DNA from: Mucilaginibacter phenanthrenivorans
GTDB taxonomy: Bacteria > Bacteroidota > Bacteroidia > Sphingobacteriales > Sphingobacteriaceae
Length of the DNA: 64,000 nucleotides
Assembly (NCBI RefSeq): GCF_024721155.1
Contig: NZ_JAHVAP010000002.1
Coordinates: 248,001-312,000 of the forward strand
Reading direction: 5' to 3'
The translations under genes were made by a program, and so were the position numbers. The notes beneath the pieces are model-generated. The model ran no database searches. It was given only the letters and a program-made list of their open reading frames with translations, and was not told the DNA's origin. Below, in pieces: positions 45,889 to 54,645 of this stretch. Position 1 is the first letter of the stretch. Every line of letters starts with the position of its first letter.

Positions 45889-46713
45889 ATGTTTATCTCA
45901 AGATTCAATTTATATAAAACCGAGTGGCTTGACGTCGTATTTGACGATCGCAACAAGGAGTATGGCGCGTACAGTCTCCGTCGCGAATACGCCGGGACTA
46001 TGGTAATGGCTATGGGGATTGCATTTTTTAGCATCGCTCTAATTTTTGGCGGAACCCTTTTGTTTCGGACTAACGCGGTTGTGACTGAGCACCCAGCCAG
46101 TGACACAACTGTGGTAAACCTTCAGCATTACGTTAAGCCGCCGGATGTGCCTCACCCACCGAAAATGGAAGAACCACAACGCCCAGCAAAGCCAATCGAA
46201 CCAGTAAAAACAACTGCGTTTGTGCCCCCTGTTGTAAAGCCGGATATAGAAGCAGCAAAACCAGTAGTAAATTCCGAGCTAACAGCCAATATTAGTACTA
46301 CAACAACGCAGGGAAAGCCTGTAGAACCTGGTCCGCAGGGCATTGGTTCCGGGACTCCTGGTCCCCCGGAACCAATAATAGACACAAAAGTGTATACACC
46401 GGGTACCGTTGATGTAATGCCCGAACCAACCGGTGGCTTTGATACCTGGAATAAGTTTCTTAGCAGGAATTTAAAGTTTCCTATTGAAGCGCAAGAAGAC
46501 CATATAAGCGGAAAGGTTTTCCTAAGTTTTATTATTGAAAAGGACGGGCACCTGTCAAATATAACGGTGATCAGGGTGGCAGGCCACGGATTTGATGAAG
46601 AAGCACTGCGCGTGTTAAAATTAGCTAAAGCCTGGAAACCCGGAATTCAAAACGGGCAGCCTGTGCGGGTGAAATATTCTATCCCGATTAATTTTCAGTT
46701 GACCGAAGAATAG
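45889..46713 (+). CDS. tonB: TonB family energy transducer (copy 2)
   Basis: 274 aa and 72 nt after copy 1. The N-terminus (RFNLYKTEWLDVVFDDRNKEYGAYSLRREYAG) and C-terminus (KVFLSFIIEKDGHLSNITVIR, ALRVLKLAKAWKPGIQNGQPVRVKYSIPI) are almost the same as in copy 1, while the linker (about 75-185) has diverged strongly. This is a tandem duplication with a changed spanner. The two may serve different receptors. Confidence 0.93.
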   Translation: MFISRFNLYKTEWLDVVFDDRNKEYGAYSLRREYAGTMVMAMGIAFFSIALIFGGTLLFRTNAVVTEHPASDTTVVNLQHYVKPPDVPHPPKMEEPQRPAKPIEPVKTTAFVPPVVKPDIEAAKPVVNSELTANISTTTTQGKPVEPGPQGIGSGTPGPPEPIIDTKVYTPGTVDVMPEPTGGFDTWNKFLSRNLKFPIEAQEDHISGKVFLSFIIEKDGHLSNITVIRVAGHGFDEEALRVLKLAKAWKPGIQNGQPVRVKYSIPINFQLTEE

Positions 46714-46738
46714 CCGCAATACATTTTTGACTGAACAG

Positions 46739-46776
46739 AGACTCGCGACATATTTAAATGTTGCGAGTCTTTTTTG
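46739..46776 (+). terminator. Terminator after the tonB pair
   Basis: GACTCGCGACA pairs with TGTTGCGAGTC (one G-U) across an 8-nt loop, followed by T6. Confidence 0.85.
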
Positions 46777-46797
46777 TATATTTAGTATTTATTGATC

Positions 46798-47181
46798 ATG
46801 AAAAAAAACGGCACTATAATCGGGTTACTAATATTAATTTGCTTCAAAATTAACGCGCAGGGTTGCGTGGGAACAAACAACCAGGAGAGGGAAGTGCTCA
46901 AACTGGTGAACTCGCTGCCCGAGGTGGTAAAGGAGAATAAGTATCGCAAAAGAGCGCATTCCCCAATATTTTTAAGGGCTTATATTCAGAACACGCCAAC
47001 CAAAACGGATAGGCATTATTATGTTACTATAAGCGAGGAAAAGGAGGGAAGATTATTTACCTACGATTGGTACAAAGTTGATATCCGAAAACATTTGATC
47101 AGTTATTATGATGTAATAAATGATAAAACCATGTCCTTAAAAGAATGGCGGGCGCAAAGAGATCATCAATCTAAAAAGTAA
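46798..47181 (+). CDS. Small secreted protein of unknown function
   Basis: 127 aa from the ATG at 46798 (MKKNGTIIGLLILICFKINAQG, a signal peptide cut near INA-QG). The mature part is basic and holds VLKLVNSLPEVVKENKYRK and HYYVTISEEKEGRLFTYDWYKVDIRKHLISYYD. It looks like a small periplasmic protein of Bacteroidota. No domain is recognised. Confidence 0.7.
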   Translation: MKKNGTIIGLLILICFKINAQGCVGTNNQEREVLKLVNSLPEVVKENKYRKRAHSPIFLRAYIQNTPTKTDRHYYVTISEEKEGRLFTYDWYKVDIRKHLISYYDVINDKTMSLKEWRAQRDHQSKK

Positions 47182-47228
47182 TCCGTATCCTGATATTCAA
47201 AAATATATCTTCAGGCATCCATAAAAAC

Positions 47229-47262
47229 CTTTCGCCTTTTACCTTTATCCTTTCACCTTTTT
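47229..47262. repeat. Iterated CTTT-word spacer upstream of purL
   Basis: Degenerate words CCTTTCGCC, TTTTACC, TTTATCC, TTTCACC. It resembles the spacers at 16183 and 20300 and ends next to a TAATTTTG -7 element at 47266-47273 that may serve purL. Confidence 0.45.
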
Positions 47263-47301
47263 TACTAATTTTGTGCTTCCTTTCAAAAAAACGATATTAC
47301 A

Positions 47302-49524
47302 TTGGAGCACCAGGAATTAACCACCGTTGAAACCGCCAAAGATTTAGGCTTACTACCCGAAGAATTTGAACGTATAAAAGAGATATTAGGGCGCGTGCCC
47401 AACTTTACCGAATTGTCTATTTTCTCGGTAATGTGGAGCGAGCACTGCTCATACAAAAACTCCATCACATGGCTGAAAACCTTACCAAAAGATGGTCCGC
47501 GGATGCTGGCCAAGGCGGGGGAAGAAAATGCAGGTCTTGTGGATTTGGGCGGTGGCGTAGGCTGCGCGTTCAAGATAGAATCACATAATCACCCATCAGC
47601 ACTTGAGCCTTACCAGGGTGCGGCAACCGGCGTAGGCGGTATTAACCGCGATATTTTCACCATGGGCGCACGCCCGATTGCACAGCTTAACTCACTACGT
47701 TTTGGCGACCTTTCGCTAGATCGTACCAAATGGTTAGTTAAAGGTGTGGTTAAAGGCATTAGCCATTATGGTAACGCCTTTGGCATACCTACCGTTGGCG
47801 GCGAGTTGTTTTTTGACGATTGCTATAACGTTAATCCCTTAGTAAATGCATTTTCTGCAGGTATTGTCAGGGAAGGCGAAACCGTTTCGGCAACATCTTA
47901 TGGTGTTGGCAACCCGGTTTATATAGTAGGTTCCGCAACCGGTAAGGACGGGATCCACGGTGCGGCCTTCGCATCAAAGGATATTACCGAAGATTCTGTT
48001 AACGATCTTCCGGCGGTACAGGTGGGCGATCCATTCCAGGAGAAGCTATTACTAGAAGCAACGCTTGAGGTAATTAAAACAGGCGCCGTTATCGGCATGC
48101 AGGATATGGGAGCGGCAGGTATTATCTGCTCCAACTCCGAAATGTCGGCCAAGGGCGAACATGGTATGGTTATCTGGTTAGATAAAGTACCGATGCGCCA
48201 GGAAAACATGAAGCCATACGAGATACTGCTGTCTGAATCACAGGAGCGGATGCTGATCGTGGTGGAAAAAGGTCGCGAGAAAGACGTGGAGGCTGTATTT
48301 GACAAATGGGATCTGAACTGTGCTATTATTGGTGAAGTAACCGATACTCAACGCCTTGTTTATTATATGAATGGCGAAATGGTTGCCGATGTACCTGCTG
48401 ACGACCTTGTACTAGGCGGCGGTGCACCGGTTTATGAACGCGAATACCGCGAGCCTGCTTATTTTGCCGAAAACCAGAAATTTAAGATTGAAGATGTTGA
48501 AGAGCCTGCCGACCTGATCGCAGTAGCTGAGCATTTGATCGGTCACCCCAACATCGCATCGAAACGTTGGGTAACCGACCAGTACGATTCAATGATCGGT
48601 ACATCCACCATGACCACCAACCGACCTAGCGATGCGGCAGTGGTTGCTGTTAAGGATACTGACAAAGCAATTGTTATTACTGTTGATTGCCAGTCGCGCT
48701 ATGTATACGCTGATCCGCAAAAAGGTACGGCCATTGCAGTTGCCGAAGCAGCACGTAACATTACCTGTGCAGGTGGAGAGCCGGTTGCCATAACCAACTG
48801 TCTTAACTTTGGAAACCCTTACAAGCCGGAAGTTTACTGGCAGTTTGTAGGCGCCATAAAAGGAATGGGTGAAGCCTGCCGTAAGTTTGAAACCCCGGTT
48901 ACTGGTGGTAACGTGAGCTTTTATAACCAGTCGACAGATGATGGGCCGGTATTCCCGACGCCAACCATCGGGATGCTGGGTGTAATGGATGATTTGTCAA
49001 ACCTGATGACATCAGACTTTAAACAACCTGACGACCTGATCTATTTGATTGGCGAATCGGTTAACGACATTGCTTCATCACAATACCTGGCATCGTACCA
49101 TAAAATAACTGCGGCACCTGCTCCTTATTTTGACTTGGATAAGGAATACGATATGCACCAGGTGATCAAACAACTGATCCAGAACAAGGTGATTCAGTCG
49201 GCGCATGATGTGGCTGACGGTGGTTTATATGTAACATTGGTAGAATCATCCATGCCAAATGGTTTGGGCTTTGCCATTGAGAGTGATAGCTCGATCCGTA
49301 AGGATGCATTCCTTTTCGGTGAAGCACAGGGCAGGGTAGTGGTAAGTATCGCCCCAGCCGACCAGGAACGCTTTATCGAGCTAATGGCTACCAGCGAGGT
49401 TGAATTCAGCTTGCTTGGAACAGTTACCAATGGATTTTTAAATGTAGACGAAGAGTTGTTTGGCCATATCACTGATATAAAAATGGTTTACAATAACGTA
49501 CTGCACGAAATATTGGGAGCATAA
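47302..49524 (+). CDS. purL: Phosphoribosylformylglycinamidine synthase, PurL subunit
   Basis: 740 aa, the small type of PurL that works with separate PurQ and PurS. It makes FGAM from FGAR, glutamine nitrogen and ATP. The start is TTG at 47302, since the first residues ([29 protein letters not shown]) belong to the family and no ATG precedes them. Motifs are EHCSYKNSI near 46, [21 protein letters not shown] near 92-112, and NPSDAA-like [17 protein letters not shown] near 433. The last base overlaps the ATG of the next gene. Confidence 0.95.
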   Translation: MEHQELTTVETAKDLGLLPEEFERIKEILGRVPNFTELSIFSVMWSEHCSYKNSITWLKTLPKDGPRMLAKAGEENAGLVDLGGGVGCAFKIESHNHPSALEPYQGAATGVGGINRDIFTMGARPIAQLNSLRFGDLSLDRTKWLVKGVVKGISHYGNAFGIPTVGGELFFDDCYNVNPLVNAFSAGIVREGETVSATSYGVGNPVYIVGSATGKDGIHGAAFASKDITEDSVNDLPAVQVGDPFQEKLLLEATLEVIKTGAVIGMQDMGAAGIICSNSEMSAKGEHGMVIWLDKVPMRQENMKPYEILLSESQERMLIVVEKGREKDVEAVFDKWDLNCAIIGEVTDTQRLVYYMNGEMVADVPADDLVLGGGAPVYEREYREPAYFAENQKFKIEDVEEPADLIAVAEHLIGHPNIASKRWVTDQYDSMIGTSTMTTNRPSDAAVVAVKDTDKAIVITVDCQSRYVYADPQKGTAIAVAEAARNITCAGGEPVAITNCLNFGNPYKPEVYWQFVGAIKGMGEACRKFETPVTGGNVSFYNQSTDDGPVFPTPTIGMLGVMDDLSNLMTSDFKQPDDLIYLIGESVNDIASSQYLASYHKITAAPAPYFDLDKEYDMHQVIKQLIQNKVIQSAHDVADGGLYVTLVESSMPNGLGFAIESDSSIRKDAFLFGEAQGRVVVSIAPADQERFIELMATSEVEFSLLGTVTNGFLNVDEELFGHITDIKMVYNNVLHEILGA

Positions 49525-49913
49525 TGCTTAAACTAAACCGGGTACACCATATCGCCATTATATGTTCGGACTACGAAAAGTCGAAACATTTTTATAGCGA
49601 GGTACTTGGCTTAAAGATAGTTCGCGAAGTTTATCGCGAAGAAAGAAAATCATACAAGCTTGATCTGGAAGTGGGCGACCTTTACCAGATCGAGCTTTTT
49701 TCGTTTCCTGACCCTCCCGCAAGGCCATCCCGGCCCGAAGCTGTCGGCCTGCGTCATTTGGCTTTTGAGGTGGACGATATTGATAAGGCTGTTAATATGA
49801 TCAAAGGCTTTAATATTTTGATTGAACCCATAAGGGTTGATGAATTTACCGGCAAGCGTTTTACCTTCTTTGCCGATCCGGATGGACTACCTATTGAGTT
49901 GTATGAGAAATAG
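49524..49913 (+). CDS. gloA2: VOC-family protein, GloA2-like
   Basis: 129 aa. Glyoxalase/bleomycin-resistance fold: two beta-alpha-beta-beta-beta units with metal-site candidates HHIAIICSDYEKSKHFY (His near residue 7) and LRHLAFEVDDIDKAVNMI (His near 76), and a terminal Glu in LPIELYEK. The N-terminal order matches the GloA2/YaeR type. Its start codon overlaps the purL stop (TAATG). Likely substrate class is small carbonyl adducts, unproven here. Confidence 0.88.
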   Translation: MLKLNRVHHIAIICSDYEKSKHFYSEVLGLKIVREVYREERKSYKLDLEVGDLYQIELFSFPDPPARPSRPEAVGLRHLAFEVDDIDKAVNMIKGFNILIEPIRVDEFTGKRFTFFADPDGLPIELYEK

Positions 49914-49915
49914 GT

Positions 49916-50629
49916 ATGGCCGGTATCTTTCAATTTAAACAATTCAGCGTTGACCAGTCCGGTTGCGCTATGAAGATCAATACTGATGGTGTTTTGTTAG
50001 GGGCGATGGCTTCCAATAATCAAGCCGAAAAGATCCTCGACATTGGCACCGGAACCGGCGTTATTGCCTTAATGCTTGCCCAAAGATTTATCGATGCGCA
50101 AATTGATGCAGTTGAAATAGACACATCAGCGGCTAAAACCGCAGGAGGGAATTTTAAGAATTCCGCGTTTAATGACCGCCTGAACATCTTCCCTGAAAGC
50201 GTTGAGACTTTCTTTAATGAGCATCCCGGTAATAAATATGATCTCATCATCTCCAATCCACCTTTTTATATAAACTCGCTTGAATCACCAAAGGAAAAGA
50301 AAACGCTGGCGAAACACACGGATGCGGACTTTTTTGGAGAATTAATCAAAGGTATTGCGCAACATTTATCACCGAAAGGTTTATGCTGGTTGATATTGCC
50401 TGTTCAAACTGCAGAGCTAATAAAAGAGTTGGCAACAGAAAGTGGGCTTTATCAGCATAAGATAATAACGGTGCGTTCTTTTGAATACTCGGAGCCGCAT
50501 AGAGAAATCGTTTGTTTTGGTTTTAATGATGTTTTAATTGAAACGGCTAATTTTACCATCTATGAAGCTATCGGCGTTTACTCAACTCAATATAAAGCGC
50601 TGTTGCAGCCGTTCTTTTTAAACTTTTAG
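49916..50629 (+). CDS. trmN6: tRNA1(Val) A37 N6-methyltransferase (TrmN6/YfiC-like)
   Basis: 237 aa. SAM-dependent enzyme that methylates A37 of tRNA1(Val). Rossmann motif ILDIGTGTGVIALMLAQR near residues 40-57, acidic motif VEIDTSAAKTA, and the N6-adenine catalytic motif SNPPFY at about 113-118. It starts 2 nt after the VOC stop codon, so the purL-VOC-trmN6-phosphoesterase genes form one operon. Confidence 0.9.
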   Translation: MAGIFQFKQFSVDQSGCAMKINTDGVLLGAMASNNQAEKILDIGTGTGVIALMLAQRFIDAQIDAVEIDTSAAKTAGGNFKNSAFNDRLNIFPESVETFFNEHPGNKYDLIISNPPFYINSLESPKEKKTLAKHTDADFFGELIKGIAQHLSPKGLCWLILPVQTAELIKELATESGLYQHKIITVRSFEYSEPHREIVCFGFNDVLIETANFTIYEAIGVYSTQYKALLQPFFLNF

Positions 50630-50633
50630 ACAG

Positions 50634-51128
50634 ATGACCAAAATAGGCCTCATATCCGACACCCACAGCTACCTTGACGATGCAGTTTTTAAACACTTCG
50701 AAAACTGCGACGAGATTTGGCACGCCGGTGATTTTGGAAACATTGAAGTGGCAGATAAACTCGCCGCCTTTAAGCCTTTCAAAGGTGTTTACGGTAATAT
50801 TGACGGTGCGGATATAAGAATAACTTACCCCGAAAACTTGCGATTTAAATGTGAAAATGTAGATGTCTGGATGACGCACATTGGGGGATATCCTGACAGA
50901 TACAGTGCCCTGGTAAAACCGGAGATCTATAACAATCCCCCGCAGCTATTTATCTGCGGTCATTCGCATATCCTGAAGGTAATTTATGATAAAAAGATCA
51001 GCTGTCTGCATTTAAACCCGGGCGCTGCCGGTAAGCAAGGCTGGCAGAAGGTAAGGACATTAATGAGGTTCAGTATTGATGATGATAAAATTAAAGACCT
51101 GCAGATTATTGAATTAGGGGCAAAGTGA
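50634..51128 (+). CDS. Metallophosphoesterase, YfcE/MJ0936 type
   Basis: 164 aa. Motifs of the calcineurin-like metal site are in order: GLISDTHSY (Asp9, His11), WHAGDFGN, YGNIDG, MTHIGG and CGHSH near the end. The family hydrolyses phosphodiesters in vitro; the natural substrate is usually unknown. It lies 4 nt after trmN6. Confidence 0.9.
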   Translation: MTKIGLISDTHSYLDDAVFKHFENCDEIWHAGDFGNIEVADKLAAFKPFKGVYGNIDGADIRITYPENLRFKCENVDVWMTHIGGYPDRYSALVKPEIYNNPPQLFICGHSHILKVIYDKKISCLHLNPGAAGKQGWQKVRTLMRFSIDDDKIKDLQIIELGAK

Positions 51129-51198
51129 GCGGTTGATTAGGTCGATTAGGTGAGTGGTTAACTAATTCAACTTAATAAACCCAATCTAACCTAATCAA
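51129..51198. repeat. Iterated-word inverted repeat (GGTTGATTAGG type)
   Basis: gcggttgattaggtcgattaggt is followed by taacctaatcaac, an inverted copy made of the words GATTAGG and CTAATC. It lies between the convergent phosphoesterase and rnhA genes. Confidence 0.65.
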
Positions 51199-51669
51199 CT
51201 AGAGCAACCCAGCCTTTGCGTTCTCTACTTCAAAAACGGAATCTATTAATAGGCCCTTTTGCTTACCAGCCATTACAGCCAGCACATCGCAACGCTCATT
51301 TTCAGGGTGGCCGTTGTGGCCACGTACCCATACAAATTTGATCTTATGTAGCTTGCTTACTTCCAGGTAACGCAGCCAAAGGTCCTTGTTTTTTTTACCT
51401 GCAAAGCCTTTCGCCACCCAGCCGTTCAGCCAGCGTTTTTCAATAGAATCGATGACGTATTTGGAATCAGAAAATATGGTAACATCCTGGTTTGGGGTTT
51501 TCAAAGCTTCTAGGCCCTTGATCACGGCCAGCAGCTCCATGCGGTTATTGGTAGTTTTGCGGAAGCCCTCTGAAAGTTCCTTATAATGTTTGCCCGAACG
51601 CAGTATTACTCCGTAGCCGCCCGGTCCCGGGTTGCCGCTTGATGCGCCGTCTGTGAATATTTCGATCAT
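51199..51669 (-). CDS. rnhA: Ribonuclease HI
   Basis: 156 aa. Cuts RNA in RNA-DNA hybrids. The catalytic acids are in place: Asp7 (IFTDGASSGNPGPGGYG), Glu45 (NRMELLAVIKGLEAL), Asp68 (IFSDSKYVI) and Asp128 (NERCDVLA), plus His118 in VRGHNGHPEN. Confidence 0.95.
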   Translation of the reverse strand: MIEIFTDGASSGNPGPGGYGVILRSGKHYKELSEGFRKTTNNRMELLAVIKGLEALKTPNQDVTIFSDSKYVIDSIEKRWLNGWVAKGFAGKKNKDLWLRYLEVSKLHKIKFVWVRGHNGHPENERCDVLAVMAGKQKGLLIDSVFEVENAKAGLL

Positions 51670-51672
51670 GTA

Positions 51673-51797
51673 TTAGTTCATGGTTCATAGTTGATGGTTC
51701 ATGGCCGGATTGGCATTTTCAACAACTATTTACGTATCGCCAAAAATATAAAATAAATCAAGTCGGGCTATGAACTATGAACCATTAACTATCAACT
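51673..51797. repeat. Iterated-word inverted repeat overlapping the copA 3' end
   Basis: The left arm (51673-51706) carries AGTTCATGGTTCATAGTTGATGGTTCATGG. The right arm (51766-51797) has inverted copies (CTATGAACTATGAACCATTA and CTATCAAC). The right arm runs into copA and supplies its last codons and stop. Confidence 0.8.
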
Positions 51798-53878
51798 TTT
51801 TTAGATTTCAGCCTCAACGAGTTTCCAATTACCACCACATCGCTGAAAGCCATGGTGAATGCGCCAACCATAGGATTTAAAAAGCCCAGGGCTGCAACGG
51901 GAATGGCTATTATATTATAGGCGAATGCCCAGAAGAGGTTTTGTTTAATGGTGATCAGTGTATGTTTGCTGATCTGCAGGAACTTAACTACTGAATGAAG
52001 GTCGGTGTTTAGCAGAATAACCCTTGCCGATTGTATAGCCACCTGGCTGGCGTCGTTCATGGATACGCCTACATCAGCCTTTGAAAGGGCAGGGGCATCG
52101 TTAATGCCATCGCCGATCATTATGGTTTTGCCCTTTTGCTTGTAGATATCAATAACCGTAAGCTTTTCGTCAGGGAGTTTCTCTGAGTGTACTTCGGTGA
52201 TTCCAATTTGCGTTGCAACCTTTAAACACCTTTCCTTTTTGTCGCCGCTTAATAAAACAGGAATGATATTCATTTTTTTAAGCTGCACGATAAGGTTTGC
52301 TGCATCAGGCTTTATTTCGTCGTCTATAGCTATTTGGGCCAGTAATTTTTGATTTTTGTAAAGCGAGATATTAAACCCGCTGTTGTCAGCCGCCTTACCT
52401 GATCCTAAAAAGTAATGGCTCCCTTCCACATCCTCGGCACGCATCCCCAATCCCTTTTCTTCCTTCACTGTTTTCAGGATCACCTTGGTTTGCGGAAGCG
52501 TTTTCAACTCATTTACCAGTGACTTTGCAATCGGGTGGTTCGACCGTTCCTCAATCGCCATAACTATGCCCCTCACCAGCTCGACGCTGGCATTCCCGTC
52601 AATTTTTATTTCATTAATGCGGAACTTCCCGGTAGTTAGTGTGCCTGTTTTATCAAAGACAACATATTTTGTGTTTGCAACTGCTTCAATGGTATCGCCG
52701 CCTTTTATCAGGATCCCGTTCTTAGCAGCACGGCCGAGGCCGACCATTACTGCGGTAGGCGTGGCCAGCCCCATGGCGCAGGGACACGAGATCACCAGCA
52801 CGGCTATGGCATGCATAAGCGAAGTTTGCACTGTAGCATGGCCCACAAGGTAAGTAAGCGCAAAAGTGATCAGCGAGATCAATATTACAGCCGGAACAAA
52901 TATGGCAGCAACCTTGTCGCCTAGTTTCTGAACGGGTGGCTTTGCGGCCTGCGCTTTTTTCATCAGCTCGATGATCTGCGACAATACGGTGTTTGAACCC
53001 ACCTTGGTGGCAAGCATGGTGATATTGCCATGCTGTACAATGGTACCGCCTATAACGGTGTCGTATTTTCCCTTTTCTACCGGGATACCTTCACCGGTAA
53101 GCATGGATTCATCAATTGACGCGTTTCCTGAAAGTACCTCGCCATCAACCGGCACCTTATCACCGGTATTTACTAAAAGTGTATCGCCAGCCTTTACTTC
53201 CCTGGCGCTGATGACTTCCACTTGTCCATTTACCATCCGGTTAGCGCTTACCTGCTGGATCTTTACAAGGTCCTTAACCGCTGATGTGGTTTGCGTAACC
53301 GAGCGTTTTTCGAACACATTACCCAGCAAAACCAGTGTGATAATGGTGGCGCAGGTTTCGTAAAACTGGTACTGTTCGCCAAGATTTTGGATCGTGCCAA
53401 CCAGGCTGTAAATAAATGCAGCCGAAGAGCCAACGAAGATCAGCACGTCCATATTGGGTACGCCGCCCCTGATGGAGTTGATGGCGCTTTTGCCAAAATG
53501 AAAACATCCCACCAAAAAAACGGGGAGGCATAATATTAATTGAACTATGGGATTGTGCAGGAAATGCCATGGTAACAGCATATGCAGTAATAGCGGCGCA
53601 GTGAGGATGGCGCAGAAGAGAAATTTATTTTCAACTTTGTCATAGAATGGTGTAACGTGGGTTGATGGATCATCCACAACCTTAAAGCCAAGCCCTTCTA
53701 TATCCTTAATAATATCGGGCAGGGTAGAGGCTCCGTTATTTGAAAATTTCACCTCTTCGCCGGCAAAATCTACCAGGATATTTTGCAATCCCTTCTTCTC
53801 CAAAAGTTTATGGATAGACAAGGCGCAATTATTACAATGCATCCCAGTCACGTTTAATTCAACCAATTGCTCCGTCAT
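51785..53878 (-). CDS. copA: Copper-translocating P-type ATPase
   Basis: 697 aa. Exports Cu(I) from the cytoplasm. One N-terminal heavy-metal domain with GMHCNNC (Cys15, Cys18), membrane segments near 85-190, the ion-site CPC in ISCPCAMGLATPTAVM (about 362-377), phosphorylation motif FDKTGTLTTGK (Asp near 408), TGE-like MLTGEGIPV, the HP motif SNHPIAKSL, and the hinge GDGINDAPAL. The end of the gene lies inside a word repeat. Confidence 0.94.
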   Translation of the reverse strand: MTEQLVELNVTGMHCNNCALSIHKLLEKKGLQNILVDFAGEEVKFSNNGASTLPDIIKDIEGLGFKVVDDPSTHVTPFYDKVENKFLFCAILTAPLLLHMLLPWHFLHNPIVQLILCLPVFLVGCFHFGKSAINSIRGGVPNMDVLIFVGSSAAFIYSLVGTIQNLGEQYQFYETCATIITLVLLGNVFEKRSVTQTTSAVKDLVKIQQVSANRMVNGQVEVISAREVKAGDTLLVNTGDKVPVDGEVLSGNASIDESMLTGEGIPVEKGKYDTVIGGTIVQHGNITMLATKVGSNTVLSQIIELMKKAQAAKPPVQKLGDKVAAIFVPAVILISLITFALTYLVGHATVQTSLMHAIAVLVISCPCAMGLATPTAVMVGLGRAAKNGILIKGGDTIEAVANTKYVVFDKTGTLTTGKFRINEIKIDGNASVELVRGIVMAIEERSNHPIAKSLVNELKTLPQTKVILKTVKEEKGLGMRAEDVEGSHYFLGSGKAADNSGFNISLYKNQKLLAQIAIDDEIKPDAANLIVQLKKMNIIPVLLSGDKKERCLKVATQIGITEVHSEKLPDEKLTVIDIYKQKGKTIMIGDGINDAPALSKADVGVSMNDASQVAIQSARVILLNTDLHSVVKFLQISKHTLITIKQNLFWAFAYNIIAIPVAALGFLNPMVGAFTMAFSDVVVIGNSLRLKSKKVDS

Positions 53879-54041
53879 GATACAAAGCTACCTATTAATT
53901 AAAATCGTTCTGAATAAATGGGTAACTACATTGTAATTTTAATTGATTTATGACGAAGATCACAATCGTTGTATTGGATTGGCTTTTGCATAGCTGATTT
54001 TAAATGAGTTACAGTCGGTAAAATCTAAATAAAAAAAGACT

Positions 54042-54071
54042 TTGCAAATCAGCGGGAGATTCCTATTTTTG
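54042..54071 (+). promoter_or_regulatory. Promoter of the tRNA-His gene
   Basis: TTG at 54042-54044 and TATTTTTG at 54064-54071 with a 19-nt spacer. The tRNA begins 15 nt after the -7 element. Confidence 0.75.
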
Positions 54072-54085
54072 CATCTCTAAAAACG

Positions 54086-54159
54086 GTAGATGTAGCTCAG
54101 TTGGTTAGAGCATCGGTTTGTGGTACCGAGGGTCGTGGGTTCGAGCCCCATCATTTACC
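54086..54159 (+). tRNA. tRNA-His (GTG)
   Basis: Full cloverleaf: acceptor GTAGATG/CATTTAC, D arm with AGCTCAGTTGGTTAGAGC, anticodon arm TCGGT-TTGTGGT-ACCGA with anticodon GTG (54120-54122), and T arm GTGGG-TTCGAGC-CCCAT. A G at 54085 can act as G-1 and pair with C at 54159, the identity element of tRNA-His. CCA is not encoded. Confidence 0.95.
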
Positions 54160-54165
54160 CTTCAC

Positions 54166-54204
54166 GGGGCAAAGTCTTAAAAATGGATTTTGCCCCATTT
54201 TTTT
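54166..54204 (+). terminator. Terminator after the tRNA-His gene
   Basis: GGGGCAAA (54166-54173) pairs with TTTGCCCC (54189-54196), followed by an A and a T-run. Confidence 0.8.
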
Positions 54205-54537
54205 GCCTTGTAATTTTTCAGGTTGGTTTTTATTTTAATTGTCTTGCTATCGCAGCCCAACCCGCGGGCGGTATGTTCCAATATTGCCGACAGCAGATGA
54301 ATATTGTAGTCAACACCCAGTTGTATTGGGTATGGTCAGGAGTAGCGTGTCAGCTTCCTGGATCGCTTCGTCCTGCGCCATGTCCTTAATGGGTTTTGGG
54401 TGATATATTATCACAATGAGAGGATGTTTTACATAATCAAAACCTGCTCAACAGCAGTATCGCTTGCCGAAAACCCCATGGGCCGTCCTTTTCTATGCAA
54501 TCCATCCTGCCGGTAGTAAAATTTTTTTTTTCATGAT
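54205..54537 (-). pseudogene. Decayed gene fragment, perhaps an LLM-type flavin monooxygenase C-terminus
   Basis: Minus-strand translation gives two collinear stretches in different frames: KDMAQDEAIQEADTLLLTIP then, after a frameshift near 54309-54318, VDYNIHLLSAILEHTARGLG. These look like the C-terminal end of luciferase-like flavin-dependent oxidoreductases. Further upstream pieces (MGFSASDTAVEQ) are also out of frame. Several frame breaks and no intact start mean it is not functional. The family label is tentative. Confidence 0.4.
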
Positions 54538-54645
54538 GTTCAAGTTTATTTAATAATTGCACCACTAAAGTCTTTTAATTAAGATGCTGCTGCAATGTAA
54601 AAAGAGAACCCAATAACTATGGATTAAAATTGGCAGCATGTGCTA

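Noticed and set aside
54086..54159. tRNA gene as an attachment site of an integrated element
   Set aside because: No integrase, and I found no second copy of the tRNA 3' end in the flank that would mark an element boundary.
54120..54389. 88-aa ORF on the plus strand
   Set aside because: It starts inside the tRNA-His gene and runs through its terminator; the composition does not look coding.
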